NCBI GenBank assembly: GCA_029247845.1
Contig: JAQWKM010000178.1
Location: 1 to 38,433, forward strand
Origin: Paracoccaceae bacterium
GTDB taxonomy: Bacteria > Pseudomonadota > Alphaproteobacteria > Rhodobacterales > Rhodobacteraceae
Direction: 5' to 3'
DNA: 38,433 bases
In this document: piece by piece, positions 20,236 to 29,074 of the stretch
Numbering within the stretch: position 1 is the stretch's first letter
How the letters are laid out: every line of letters starts with the position of its first letter
The notes under the pieces: model-generated
Seen by the model: the letters and a program-made list of their open reading frames with translations, nothing else
Told to the model about the DNA's origin: nothing
Database searches by the model: none
Position numbers and translations under genes: made by a program

Positions 20236-21024
20236 ATGACACAACTCGATAGCCCGATGAATGAGACACTGGACGTTGGTGAACGTTTGGACGCAGAAGC
20301 TCTTATTGTGGACGTTGATGGATTTGAAGGACCGCTTGATCTTTTGCTCAGCCTGAGCAGGACGCAAAAAGTTGACCTGTTGAAAATATCAGTTCTTGAT
20401 CTGGCGCGGCAATATCTTGCGTTTATTGAACGCGCAAAAGAACTGCGTATCGAATTGGCGGCAGACTATCTTGTCATGGCTGCGTGGCTAGCATTTTTAA
20501 AGTCCCGTCTTCTGCTGCCGCCTGATCCAACCGAAGAAGGCCCTTCGGGTGAAGAACTGGCTGTGCGGCTGGCTTTTCAGCTAGAGCGCTTGCAGGCGAT
20601 GCGCAATGCTGCTGCACAGCTGATGGCGCGTGATCAAAAGGGTCGTGATTTCTTTATCCGCGGCATTCCTGAAAAGCTCGAAATGGTGCGGCGCGTCACA
20701 TATTCCGCAACTCTGCTTGATCTAATGCAAGGGTATTCGCGCATCCGAACAAAGGATGAATTCCGTCCGTTTCTGATAGATCGAAACAACGTCTTTACTA
20801 TGGAAGAGGCGCTTACCAAAATGCGCGGACTGATCGGGTTTGCCGGTGATTGGACGGATCTTGCAAGCTATCTACCCGAAGATTGGCGCACAGATCCAGT
20901 GCGCCGCCGTGCTGCGACAGCTGCGAATTTTGCTGCGTCTTTAGAATTGGCCAAAGCCGGTCAGATTGAATTGCGCCAAAGCGGTACTTTTGAGCCCATT
21001 GAATTAAAAAGAAGGGGTGATTGA
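20236..21024 (+). CDS. scpA: Segregation and condensation protein A
   Basis: VDGFEGPLDLLLSLSRTQKVDLLKISVLDLARQYLAFI. Confidence 0.95.
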   Translation: MTQLDSPMNETLDVGERLDAEALIVDVDGFEGPLDLLLSLSRTQKVDLLKISVLDLARQYLAFIERAKELRIELAADYLVMAAWLAFLKSRLLLPPDPTEEGPSGEELAVRLAFQLERLQAMRNAAAQLMARDQKGRDFFIRGIPEKLEMVRRVTYSATLLDLMQGYSRIRTKDEFRPFLIDRNNVFTMEEALTKMRGLIGFAGDWTDLASYLPEDWRTDPVRRRAATAANFAASLELAKAGQIELRQSGTFEPIELKRRGD

Positions 21025-21686
21025 TGAGTGATCCTGAACAACAGGATAACAATTCTGAACAGAGTTTGTTTGAGGCCCCTCCGATCAACGAACAGGAGCG
21101 GATGATTGAGGCAATTTTATTTGCCACTGCTGAGCCGATTACTGTAAGGGCTTTGAATGAGCGGATGCCGCATGGCTGTGACGCGGCAGAAGCGCTGGTT
21201 CACCTACGTAAACGCTATATAGGGCGCGGTGTTAATGTTATGAAAGTAGGCGACGCCTGGGCTATTAGAACGGCCTCTGATCTGAGTTTCTTGATGCAAA
21301 AAGAGCTTGTGGAAACGCGCAAACTAAGCCGTGCTGCAATCGAGACGCTTGCCATTATAGCCTATCACCAACCCGTAACACGGCTGGAAATTGAAGAAAT
21401 TCGTGGTGTAAGTGTTTCTCGTGGGACAGTGGACCAGCTTATTGAAATGGAGTGGATCAGGTTTGGCCGGCGTAAACTGACCCCAGGTCGGCCTGTCACT
21501 TTTGTGGTGACACAAAACTTTCTTGATCACTTTGGATTGGAAAGCGCACGTGATCTTCCTGGTCTCAAAGAGTTGCGTGCCGCCGGGCTTTTGGAAAGCC
21601 AGCCCGCCATGGGTCCGTTTATTAGCGAACCGGACCTAGACGAGGAAATTATTAACGAGGATCAAAGTGAATTATTCGAAGACTAA
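21024..21686 (+). CDS. scpB: Segregation and condensation protein B
   Basis: MIEAILFATAEPI, LAIIAYHQPVTRLEIEEIRGVSVSRGTVDQLIEMEWIRFGRRKLTPGRPVTFVVT; start overlaps scpA stop. Confidence 0.95.
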   Translation: MSDPEQQDNNSEQSLFEAPPINEQERMIEAILFATAEPITVRALNERMPHGCDAAEALVHLRKRYIGRGVNVMKVGDAWAIRTASDLSFLMQKELVETRKLSRAAIETLAIIAYHQPVTRLEIEEIRGVSVSRGTVDQLIEMEWIRFGRRKLTPGRPVTFVVTQNFLDHFGLESARDLPGLKELRAAGLLESQPAMGPFISEPDLDEEIINEDQSELFED

Positions 21687-21965
21687 TAAATTAACACAAG
21701 TCTTATTCAATTTTATACAAACCTAAAAGTAGATGTAAGAGGTGTAACTAGAGTTTGGCTCCCTAAGATAAATAAAACTCCATTAAAGCGTAAGGATAGG
21801 GATGTAATCATGCGAAAAGTGCATTGGTAGAGGATAAATAGCGCTTTTGGCGCAATATCTCAGTGCAAGGCAAATAAAGAAGGACATAGTGATCGAAAAA
21901 ATTGTTCTCGGGTCAAAGGCAAAATGCTAAAAAAGTCAAAGAGGCACTCTGCATTTGGTCTAAAA

Positions 21966-23051
21966 TCAATCAGTTTTAAAGTGTTTGGAGAGTTTGAGGC
22001 CCTGGCCTTGGTAATTTGAGGCAATTTCTGATCCGTAAAGGCGCTCCGGCTCTTCACTCATTTTCTCGTAGACTAAGCGGCCCACGATTTGAGCATGTTC
22101 AAGGACAAACGGAGCTTCGTGGCAGCGTACTTCGAGTACACCATGCGATCCTGTACCTGATGCGGAATAGCCAAACCCCGGATCAAAAAAACCGGCGTAA
22201 TGTACCCGAAACTCACCCACCATTGCAAGGTAAGGTGCCATTTCTGCTGCGCAGTGTGGGGGGATACTGATAGCTTCTCTACTGACCAAAATATAAAATG
22301 CGCCGGGGTCAAGTATGATTCGTTCCTCGGATGTCCGCACTTCCTCCCAGTAATCTGCCGGATTATAATGTTTAATTTTATCAAGAGCGATGACCCCTGT
22401 ATGTGGTTTTGCCCGATATCCTACCAAGTCGCTAAGACGCGGTTTAAGATCGACAGAAAATCTCAAGCCCTCCGAGATAACAGCATTACCGGATACAATA
22501 GGTGTTTGTTTATGCAATTGGCGCAAGTCTTCGTCGGCAATAATGGTTTTGCCAGCCCGAAAAATAATTTGGTTTAGCATTTGCCCCATACGGGCAACAA
22601 CGGAAAAAGAGCGCGGACAAATCTCGACATAGAGGTCGCCGCGATAGCCTGCGGGGACGCGGTCAAATTCAACTCCACTATCCGTTATAACACGCGTGAG
22701 AAGATCGAGCCGTCCGATTGATGATTTTGCAGATGCAGCAGCATTCATATCATTAGGTAGATCCAAAGACTCAAGCAATGGCACCACATAAACGCAGCCT
22801 TTTTCCAAAACTGCCCCCTCGCTCAAATCCATTTCGTGCATTTTGAAGATCTCAAGCCGATCTGAAACGCTGGCGTTTTTGCCGCTTAGAAAAGAGGCGC
22901 GCACGCGGTAAGCAACGGATCCAAGGCGCAAATCAAGCGATGCTGGCTGAATTTGTCTGGCGTTGATAGGTTGGGATGCCGATATTTGGCCAGCCTTGAT
23001 CATTTGGGTCATCTGTCGGTCGGATAAAACGCCTGTCGGAAATGTGCTCAT
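21966..23051 (-). CDS. dcd: 2'-deoxycytidine 5'-triphosphate deaminase, long form
   Basis: QPASLDLRLGSVAYRVRASFL, AASAKSSIGRLDLLTRVITD, FFDPGFGYSASGTGSHGVLEVRCHEAPFVLEHAQIVGRLVYE. Confidence 0.9.
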   Translation of the reverse strand: MSTFPTGVLSDRQMTQMIKAGQISASQPINARQIQPASLDLRLGSVAYRVRASFLSGKNASVSDRLEIFKMHEMDLSEGAVLEKGCVYVVPLLESLDLPNDMNAAASAKSSIGRLDLLTRVITDSGVEFDRVPAGYRGDLYVEICPRSFSVVARMGQMLNQIIFRAGKTIIADEDLRQLHKQTPIVSGNAVISEGLRFSVDLKPRLSDLVGYRAKPHTGVIALDKIKHYNPADYWEEVRTSEERIILDPGAFYILVSREAISIPPHCAAEMAPYLAMVGEFRVHYAGFFDPGFGYSASGTGSHGVLEVRCHEAPFVLEHAQIVGRLVYEKMSEEPERLYGSEIASNYQGQGLKLSKHFKTD

Positions 23052-23074
23052 AGTCTCAATTACCTGCCGTTATG

Positions 23075-23116
23075 CATAAAACGCCCGCTGCATCATCTGC
23101 AAGCGGACGTTTTATG
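23075..23116 (-). terminator. Intrinsic-type terminator downstream of tRNA-Pro
   Basis: Near-perfect inverted repeat CATAAAACGcCCGCT-gcatcatctgca-AGCGGaCGTTTTATG starting 3 nt past the tRNA 3' end; T-rich 3' arm on the minus transcript. Confidence 0.8.
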
Positions 23117-23118
23117 AT

Positions 23119-23195
23119 TGGTCGGGCTAGCAGGACTCGAACCTGCGACCTCCCGTCCCCCAGACGGACGCGCTACCAGGCTGCGCTATAGCCCG
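23119..23195 (-). tRNA. tRNA-Pro (anticodon GGG)
   Basis: CGGGCTATAGCGCAGCCTGGTAGCGCGTCCGTCTGGGGGACGGGAGGTCGCAGGTTCGAGTCCTGCTAGCCCGACCA; acceptor CGGGCTA/TAGCCCG, anticodon stem TCCGT/ACGGG with loop CTGGGGG, GGTTCGAGTCC T-loop, encoded CCA. Confidence 0.95.
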
Positions 23196-23260
23196 ACTTA
23201 TTCCATGTTTCATAATGAATTTACGCACAGGAGCAAGCCAAAAATTGCGTTTGCAAATGT

Positions 23261-24217
23261 TCATATATACTGTCTGGACTTGCGCTGTTCCAGTCGCTTT
23301 TCAAGTTTTAACAATATTGGTTTTAAAAGTGCTACTTTATACTTATCAAAATTATCGTGTGAACTGAGGTGGGCCATAACGCTGTCATGCTTCGGTTCAA
23401 CTAGTGGTGCAGTCTCGAGAAGCGGGTCTTCTTTGAGTTTTGTTTCGGGCGCATTTGTGAAATTGTCGTTGCTCCAAAAATTAAGAGTACGTTGGTCATT
23501 ATTCAAAGATGATTGAGTTTTTTCAAAATCCGCCTTGACATCGGTGGGCGTTTTAGCACTCTGGCCCTCCCTATTTGTTAACCCCGGTTCTTTTGGTTGA
23601 ATGTCGACCGCTGGTGAGCTGCTAATCAAATCTTGGGCCGGTTCAACCGCATTATCGGGTTTGGGTGCATTGTCCAAACTCCCCACAGCGATTGGGTCTA
23701 CACGTTTACTATTATCGTCTTGGGCGCCGTCATGCGCCGCGATTTGAGATGCGGATGCTCCCTTGCCTTCGATTCCTGGAGCGGGAACGTCTTGCCCACT
23801 GGAAGGCAGTAACGCTGTCGCATTTTCTTCACTTACGTCGGTCGCAAAGTCAAAGATTTGGATTGGCTGCCAATCAGCTGCCTGATCTTCTTTAGTCGGT
23901 TCTTCCCTTATATCCGCAGCCCCATCTCGCCCCTCACCTATGCTGAGTGGCTGAGATAAACTGGAAACATGTTTGGCCCCTTGTTCGCGAAGGATTTTCT
24001 GAGCTCCTTTGATGGTTAAACCATCTTCATGCAATATCCGCTTGATCCCGCCGATCAGAAGCATATCCTTAGGTCGATAATACCGCCGGCCGCCGGCCCT
24101 TTTAACGGGTTTTATCTGCGAAAATTTACTTTCCCAAAATCGAAGTACATGTGTTGGAGTATCCAACCAATCGGCCACTTCACTAATGGTTCGAAATGCG
24201 TCGGCTGATTTACTCAT
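23261..24217 (-). CDS. MerR-family transcriptional regulator
   Basis: N-terminal [69 protein letters not shown]; long low-complexity C-terminal half. Confidence 0.9.
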   Translation of the reverse strand: MSKSADAFRTISEVADWLDTPTHVLRFWESKFSQIKPVKRAGGRRYYRPKDMLLIGGIKRILHEDGLTIKGAQKILREQGAKHVSSLSQPLSIGEGRDGAADIREEPTKEDQAADWQPIQIFDFATDVSEENATALLPSSGQDVPAPGIEGKGASASQIAAHDGAQDDNSKRVDPIAVGSLDNAPKPDNAVEPAQDLISSSPAVDIQPKEPGLTNREGQSAKTPTDVKADFEKTQSSLNNDQRTLNFWSNDNFTNAPETKLKEDPLLETAPLVEPKHDSVMAHLSSHDNFDKYKVALLKPILLKLEKRLEQRKSRQYI

Positions 24218-24231
24218 GCCAATAAGTCACC

Positions 24232-24534
24232 TTACGTTTTACTATCCGCCGCAACCCGATCCTTCATGAGGTGAGATGGACGAAAGGTCAAGACCCGTCT
24301 TGGAGTGATTGGTACTTCTTCACCAGTTTTTGGGTTTCTGCCGATACGCGCATTCTTTTCGCGTACACTAAAGGTTCCAAAGGATGAAATTTTGACCTGC
24401 TCACCCTGCACTAGCGCATCAGACATGAGGCTTAATACTTTTTCAACCAGCTCTGCGCTTTCGTTTCTGGAAAGGCCAACCTCGCGAAAGACTGCCTCGC
24501 TAAGGTCCATGCGTGTTAATGTCTTGTCACTCAT
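24232..24534 (-). CDS. ihfA: Integration host factor subunit alpha
   Basis: [69 protein letters not shown]. Confidence 0.95.
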   Translation of the reverse strand: MSDKTLTRMDLSEAVFREVGLSRNESAELVEKVLSLMSDALVQGEQVKISSFGTFSVREKNARIGRNPKTGEEVPITPRRVLTFRPSHLMKDRVAADSKT

Positions 24535-24664
24535 AAAATATATCCCCAGTTTTTTTTTGATTTTAGAGCCGAGCTATTTTGTGAGTCAATATGAATGACC
24601 GGTCCAAGCGAGCCAAATAGTTCTTTTTTTGCTTATTTTCACAAATTTGCCATTTTTTTTCGTG

Positions 24665-25636
24665 TTACCAGCGCAAGACAATAGCGCCCCACGCCAAACC
24701 ACCACCGATTGCTTCCGTGACGATTAGGTCATTATCTTTGATCTGCCCATTCGCTTTTGCCACTGATAGCGCTAGAGGAATGGAGGCGGCGGAGGTGTTG
24801 CCATGGTCTTGAACCGTCTTAACGACCTTTTCGGGCGCAACGCCCATCTTTTTTACTGTGCTATTAATAATTCTTATATTTGCCTGATGTGGCACAACCC
24901 AGTCGATGTCTTCAGCGCTTACTCCCGCTTTTTGCATGGCAACTTCTGCCGTTTGGGCAAGTTTTTCAACAGCATGACGAAATACCTCTTTACCCTGCAT
25001 TCGAAGGTAACCCGTCTGGCCAGTTGAGACGCCTCCATCCACATAAAGGATACCTCTGTGCCGCCCATCAGAGTTTAAATCGACAGAAAGAATTCCCCTG
25101 TCGTCGCTCGAACCCTCGCCTTGTTCAGCTTGTAATATAACGGCGCCAGCCCCATCTCCAAAAAGGACGCAGGTCGCCCGATCTTCCCAGTCCATCAAAC
25201 GGCTAAATGACTCCGCTCCAATTACCATTACTCGCTTCGCTTGACCTGACAGGATCTGAGCATTGGCAGTGGACAGAGCAAAGACGAAACCAGCACAAAC
25301 TGCCTGCACATCATATGCAAAGCCACTGGTCATATTTAGTCCCGATTGCACGCTAGTTGCCGCCGACGGGAATGTGAAATCCGCCGTTGATGTGGCAACG
25401 ATAACTGCGTCTAAATCATCCGGCTCAAGTCCTGCGTCGGCAAGGGCTGCTTGGGCTGCGTTGGTTGCCATATCGGATGTCCTCTCTCCCTCAGCAGCAA
25501 AATGCCGCCGCTTAATGCCGGAGCGTGCTTGGATCCACTCGTCCGATGTATCAAGAGAGGCTTCGAACTCGGAATTTTCGACTATTCGTTCAGGAAGGTA
25601 ATGTCCAACCCCTTTAACTACTGCCCGTATCGTCAT
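24665..25636 (-). CDS. fabH: Beta-ketoacyl-ACP synthase III
   Basis: VKGVGHYLPERIV, VQAVCAGFVFALS (active-site Cys), VPHQANIRI, GNTSAASIPLAL; start set to ATG 25636. Confidence 0.96.
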   Translation of the reverse strand: MTIRAVVKGVGHYLPERIVENSEFEASLDTSDEWIQARSGIKRRHFAAEGERTSDMATNAAQAALADAGLEPDDLDAVIVATSTADFTFPSAATSVQSGLNMTSGFAYDVQAVCAGFVFALSTANAQILSGQAKRVMVIGAESFSRLMDWEDRATCVLFGDGAGAVILQAEQGEGSSDDRGILSVDLNSDGRHRGILYVDGGVSTGQTGYLRMQGKEVFRHAVEKLAQTAEVAMQKAGVSAEDIDWVVPHQANIRIINSTVKKMGVAPEKVVKTVQDHGNTSAASIPLALSVAKANGQIKDNDLIVTEAIGGGLAWGAIVLRW

Positions 25637-25640
25637 TTGT

Positions 25641-26738
25641 TTATTCCGCTTCTGATGTCGCGTTTTCTTCATCGTGCGTCAATGTGTTGACGGATGCAAC
25701 CCGAGCAGCAATTTTTTGTGAAAATTGTGAGTTTGCCAAGGTTACGGCAAGCTTTATCGCTGCACTTACCCCTGTCTCGTCTGCGGTACCATGCGATTTT
25801 ACCACAGTCCCGTTAAGTCCAAGAAAAACGCCCCCATTCACGCGACGGGGATCGATTCTTTTACGCAATCGTTGCAACGAGGAAACGGCAAGCAATTGGG
25901 CTAGACGGGAAAGTGGTGAATATTGAAAAGCTTGGCGCAAAAGCTCGCCAATCAGCTGCGCCGTACCCTCTCCGGTTTTGAGTGCAACATTGCCTGTAAA
26001 ACCGTCTGTCACAATCACATCTGCTTTGTTGCCCGGAATATCACTGCCTTCAACAAATCCAACAAATTTGTAATCTCCTGACTGCTCATACTGGGCAATC
26101 AATTCATGCGCTTCGTGCAACTCAGAACGTCCTTTGTGGTCTTCCGTGCCAACATTCAAAAGACCAACTTTTGGTAGTGAAATTTTTAGACCGTTACGCG
26201 CGTAAGATACGCCCATAAGAGCGTATTGAAGCAAGTCCTTGCAATCAGCTCTTATATCTGCCCCCACATCAAGCATCACATTAAAACCCGTTTTGCTTCG
26301 CGAGGGCCACAAAACAGCGATTGCAGGACGATTTACCCCAGGAAGTTTGCGCAAACGTATCATACTCAAAGCCATGAGGGCGCCAGTATTGCCACAGGAC
26401 ACACATACCTCTGCTTGGCCATTGCGCACGCATTCAAGGGCTGACCACATCGATGTAGATTTGCCATTCCGCATTATCTGGCTGGGTTTATCCGTCATCG
26501 ACACTGCTTCGTCGCAATGACGCACTTCGCACCGCCCGCGCAGTACCGTTCGAGCGGCAACCAGACGGTCTAGATCATCTTTGGGCCCGTGCACAATAAA
26601 ATGAAGGTTTGGGTTCTTCTCAGCGGATGCTGCCATCCCTAAAACAATAGGCAGCGGACCACGATCTCCACCCATGGCATCTATGCTTAGTACCGTACGC
26701 GCCTGAGTGGTTTGTGATTGATCGGGTTTAGCGGTCAT
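25641..26738 (-). CDS. plsX: Phosphate acyltransferase PlsX
   Basis: LSIDAMGGDRGPLPIVLGM, CVSCGNTGALMALS, VTDGFTGNVALKTGEGTAQL, GVFLGLNGTVVKSHGTAD. Confidence 0.96.
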   Translation of the reverse strand: MTAKPDQSQTTQARTVLSIDAMGGDRGPLPIVLGMAASAEKNPNLHFIVHGPKDDLDRLVAARTVLRGRCEVRHCDEAVSMTDKPSQIMRNGKSTSMWSALECVRNGQAEVCVSCGNTGALMALSMIRLRKLPGVNRPAIAVLWPSRSKTGFNVMLDVGADIRADCKDLLQYALMGVSYARNGLKISLPKVGLLNVGTEDHKGRSELHEAHELIAQYEQSGDYKFVGFVEGSDIPGNKADVIVTDGFTGNVALKTGEGTAQLIGELLRQAFQYSPLSRLAQLLAVSSLQRLRKRIDPRRVNGGVFLGLNGTVVKSHGTADETGVSAAIKLAVTLANSQFSQKIAARVASVNTLTHDEENATSEAE

Positions 26739-26759
26739 TTGCGTTGTTGCCGAACCGCG

Positions 26760-26966
26760 TTAGGCAGCATCCTCGTCTAGTTCGATCTCTTCGACCAATG
26801 CGATGATTTCGCGATCGCTATAGTGGCCGCAAGATGCACATACATGGTGGGGACGCTTAAGTTCTCCGCAATTTGTGCATTCATTTGGGTTGGCCGCAAC
26901 CAAGCTGTCATGAGCGCGTCGATTGTTGCGACGTGATTTGGATACTTTATTCTGTTGGACAGCCAT
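26760..26966 (-). CDS. rpmF: 50S ribosomal protein L32
   Basis: [22 protein letters not shown]...[25 protein letters not shown]. Confidence 0.97.
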   Translation of the reverse strand: MAVQQNKVSKSRRNNRRAHDSLVAANPNECTNCGELKRPHHVCASCGHYSDREIIALVEEIELDEDAA

Positions 26967-27120
26967 GTCTCAACCCCAATTGTTAGAGGGCGTAGGCCCT
27001 GTGTTCCGTACATATACCTAATGCACTTATATTGCTTTGCGCACTGGGTACAGCTTTATTCAGCAAGAAGGCGGCAACATACCTCTATATTTCAATTTGG
27101 CAAGGGGCAAAGGCGTTAAA

Positions 27121-27684
27121 TTATGTGCCTTTGGATAATTTATCCATTAGAGACGATAGATTGGCGAAGGGTTTTGCGTCTTCGTCGCTAAGCGGGATGA
27201 TGCCGGGTGCTGCGATTACCTTTTTTTCAAAGGATGCACCGGCCGCTTTGGGGTAGGTTGGCAGCTCGATCGCTAGTGCTTCAATTAAAACCTGCATAAG
27301 GTCCAGTTCTGTTTGAAGGGGCTCAAGAGTGTCATCTTGTTGCATCTCCATCTCGCCGTCCAACCCGCCGGAAGTCTCATCTTGTGCCTTTAGAGGAAGA
27401 TAATTGCGTTCCGCAATCGAATCTATTCGCGTCTGCACCGGTTCAAGCGTGAGAACGCAGGCCTGTTCGACGGTCGCCCCAATATGGGCCTTCAAACGCC
27501 AACGATCTTTGCCGGTCGCTCTCAGAGTACCATCTAGGCGAAGTTTCGCCAAGCTAAAAAGCCCAAGATCATTTGCAACATTTCTACAAGCCTCGTTTGA
27601 GGGTCTTATGTCAAATTTGTAAGGCTTTCTCGGATTGACGTTCAAAAAGCGAATAATTGCCTGATTGGGGGGGGTGATCGTCAT
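27121..27684 (-). CDS. YceD/DUF177-family protein
   Basis: KDRWRLKAHIGATVEQACVLTLEPVQTRI and EALAIELPTYPKAAGASF; position next to rpmF-plsX is characteristic. Confidence 0.88.
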   Translation of the reverse strand: MTITPPNQAIIRFLNVNPRKPYKFDIRPSNEACRNVANDLGLFSLAKLRLDGTLRATGKDRWRLKAHIGATVEQACVLTLEPVQTRIDSIAERNYLPLKAQDETSGGLDGEMEMQQDDTLEPLQTELDLMQVLIEALAIELPTYPKAAGASFEKKVIAAPGIIPLSDEDAKPFANLSSLMDKLSKGT

Positions 27685-27779
27685 CTTGTGAAGATGAACC
27701 TTTCTTGATCGTTTTCTTTGCGTTATGAGGTTTAAATACAGCGCAATTAGAGACTATACAAGAGGCGACAGTTAGCAAG

Positions 27780-28232
27780 ATGGACAAAGCTTTAGTTCGC
27801 ACAGCAATGTTTACTGCCATGCTCATTCTAAGTGCATGTGCAGGTCAGTACAGAAATCATGGCTACATGCCGCCGCAAGAACGAATAGACGTATTGGTTG
27901 TTGGCGTTGATACACGTGAAGGAATAATTGAATCCGTTGGCGCCCCAACGACAAGCGGTGTCGCCGTAGAAAATGCAATTTATTACGTTCGCAGTCGCGT
28001 ACACCATAGAGGCTATGCAAGGCCTGAGGAAATTGATCGTGAAGTGCTAGTGTTGAGTTTTGGAAAAAATAAAGTGTTGCGCAATGTTGAGCGTTTTGGA
28101 ATTGAAAAAGGCCGTCTGGTTGTGCTCGAGCACCGTGTGACTAAACTCCCCGGCGGGGATAGAAGTATGCTGCAACAGATTTTGGCCTCTATAGGTGGAT
28201 TTAATGCCGCATCTGTTCTGGATGGCCAATGA
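27780..28232 (+). CDS. bamE: Outer membrane protein assembly factor BamE (SmpA/OmlA) lipoprotein
   Basis: Signal peptide with lipobox LILSACAG, small lipoprotein, divergent from yceD. Confidence 0.8.
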   Translation: MDKALVRTAMFTAMLILSACAGQYRNHGYMPPQERIDVLVVGVDTREGIIESVGAPTTSGVAVENAIYYVRSRVHHRGYARPEEIDREVLVLSFGKNKVLRNVERFGIEKGRLVVLEHRVTKLPGGDRSMLQQILASIGGFNAASVLDGQ

Positions 28233-28307
28233 CAATTTTATTGTCACATGGGACATGGGCAGGCCATAAGAGGTTGTGCGACACGATATAGCAAACGGAA
28301 CACTGAG

Positions 28308-29042
28308 ATGGCGTCTCTGATCAAAAGGAAATATGTTGCAAGGCTAGCAAATACACCTGGCGATATAATAGCCGCGCAAAAGTTGCGTTATAAAGCGTTC
28401 GGGTTGTCTGACGGCACAGGGTTGGACAGCGATAAGTTTGATCAGGTATGCGAACATTTTCTGATAGAAAATGGAAAAACTGGACAGCTGGTATGCTGTT
28501 TTCGGATCATGTATTTGCAGGGCGGTAGCGAGATTGAAAAAAGTTATTCCGCTCAATATTACGAGCTTTCCGCATTGCACGCCTACGATGGAAGAATCGT
28601 TGAAATGGGACGTTTCTGCGTGGACCCTGAGGTGACAGATGCTGATGTCCTGCGCGTAGCTTGGGGCGCAATGACGCGCTATTTTGAAGCTCAGGATGTC
28701 GATCTTCTGTTTGGCTGCACATCCTTTCAAGGGACAGATGCTAATGCCTATCGGGATGCTTTTGCAATGCTGCGCGATAAGCATATTGCGCCTAAACGCT
28801 GGCTGCCTAGGGTCAAGGCGCCAGATGTGTTTCGCTTTACTTCTCGACTGCGGCGTAAGCCAGATATGAAGCGAGCGATGCGCGCCATGCCGCCACTTTT
28901 AAAGATCTATCTTATTATGGGGGGGTGGGTGAGTGATCATGCTGTTGTCGATAGCCATATGAATACGCTGCATGTATTTACCGGAGTCGAAATCGGTATG
29001 ATCCCGCCTGAAAGAAAGCGGCTTTTGCGCGCCCTTGCTTGA
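28308..29042 (+). CDS. olsB: L-ornithine N-alpha-acyltransferase (OlsB-like GNAT)
   Basis: IIAAQKLRYKAFG, DKFDQVCEHFLIE, IVEMGRFCVDPE, LLFGCTSFQGTD; start set to ATG 28308. Confidence 0.85.
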   Translation: MASLIKRKYVARLANTPGDIIAAQKLRYKAFGLSDGTGLDSDKFDQVCEHFLIENGKTGQLVCCFRIMYLQGGSEIEKSYSAQYYELSALHAYDGRIVEMGRFCVDPEVTDADVLRVAWGAMTRYFEAQDVDLLFGCTSFQGTDANAYRDAFAMLRDKHIAPKRWLPRVKAPDVFRFTSRLRRKPDMKRAMRAMPPLLKIYLIMGGWVSDHAVVDSHMNTLHVFTGVEIGMIPPERKRLLRALA

Positions 29043-29074
29043 CCTTTTGATTATCCCGGATTAGCAGCGCGCTT

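Noticed and set aside
23118-23516. 132 aa plus-strand ORF beginning MVGLAGLEPATSRPPDGRATRLRYSPT
   Set aside because: It is the antisense of the tRNA-Pro gene and then of the merR 3' end; this peptide is a recurrent spurious translation of tRNA loci.
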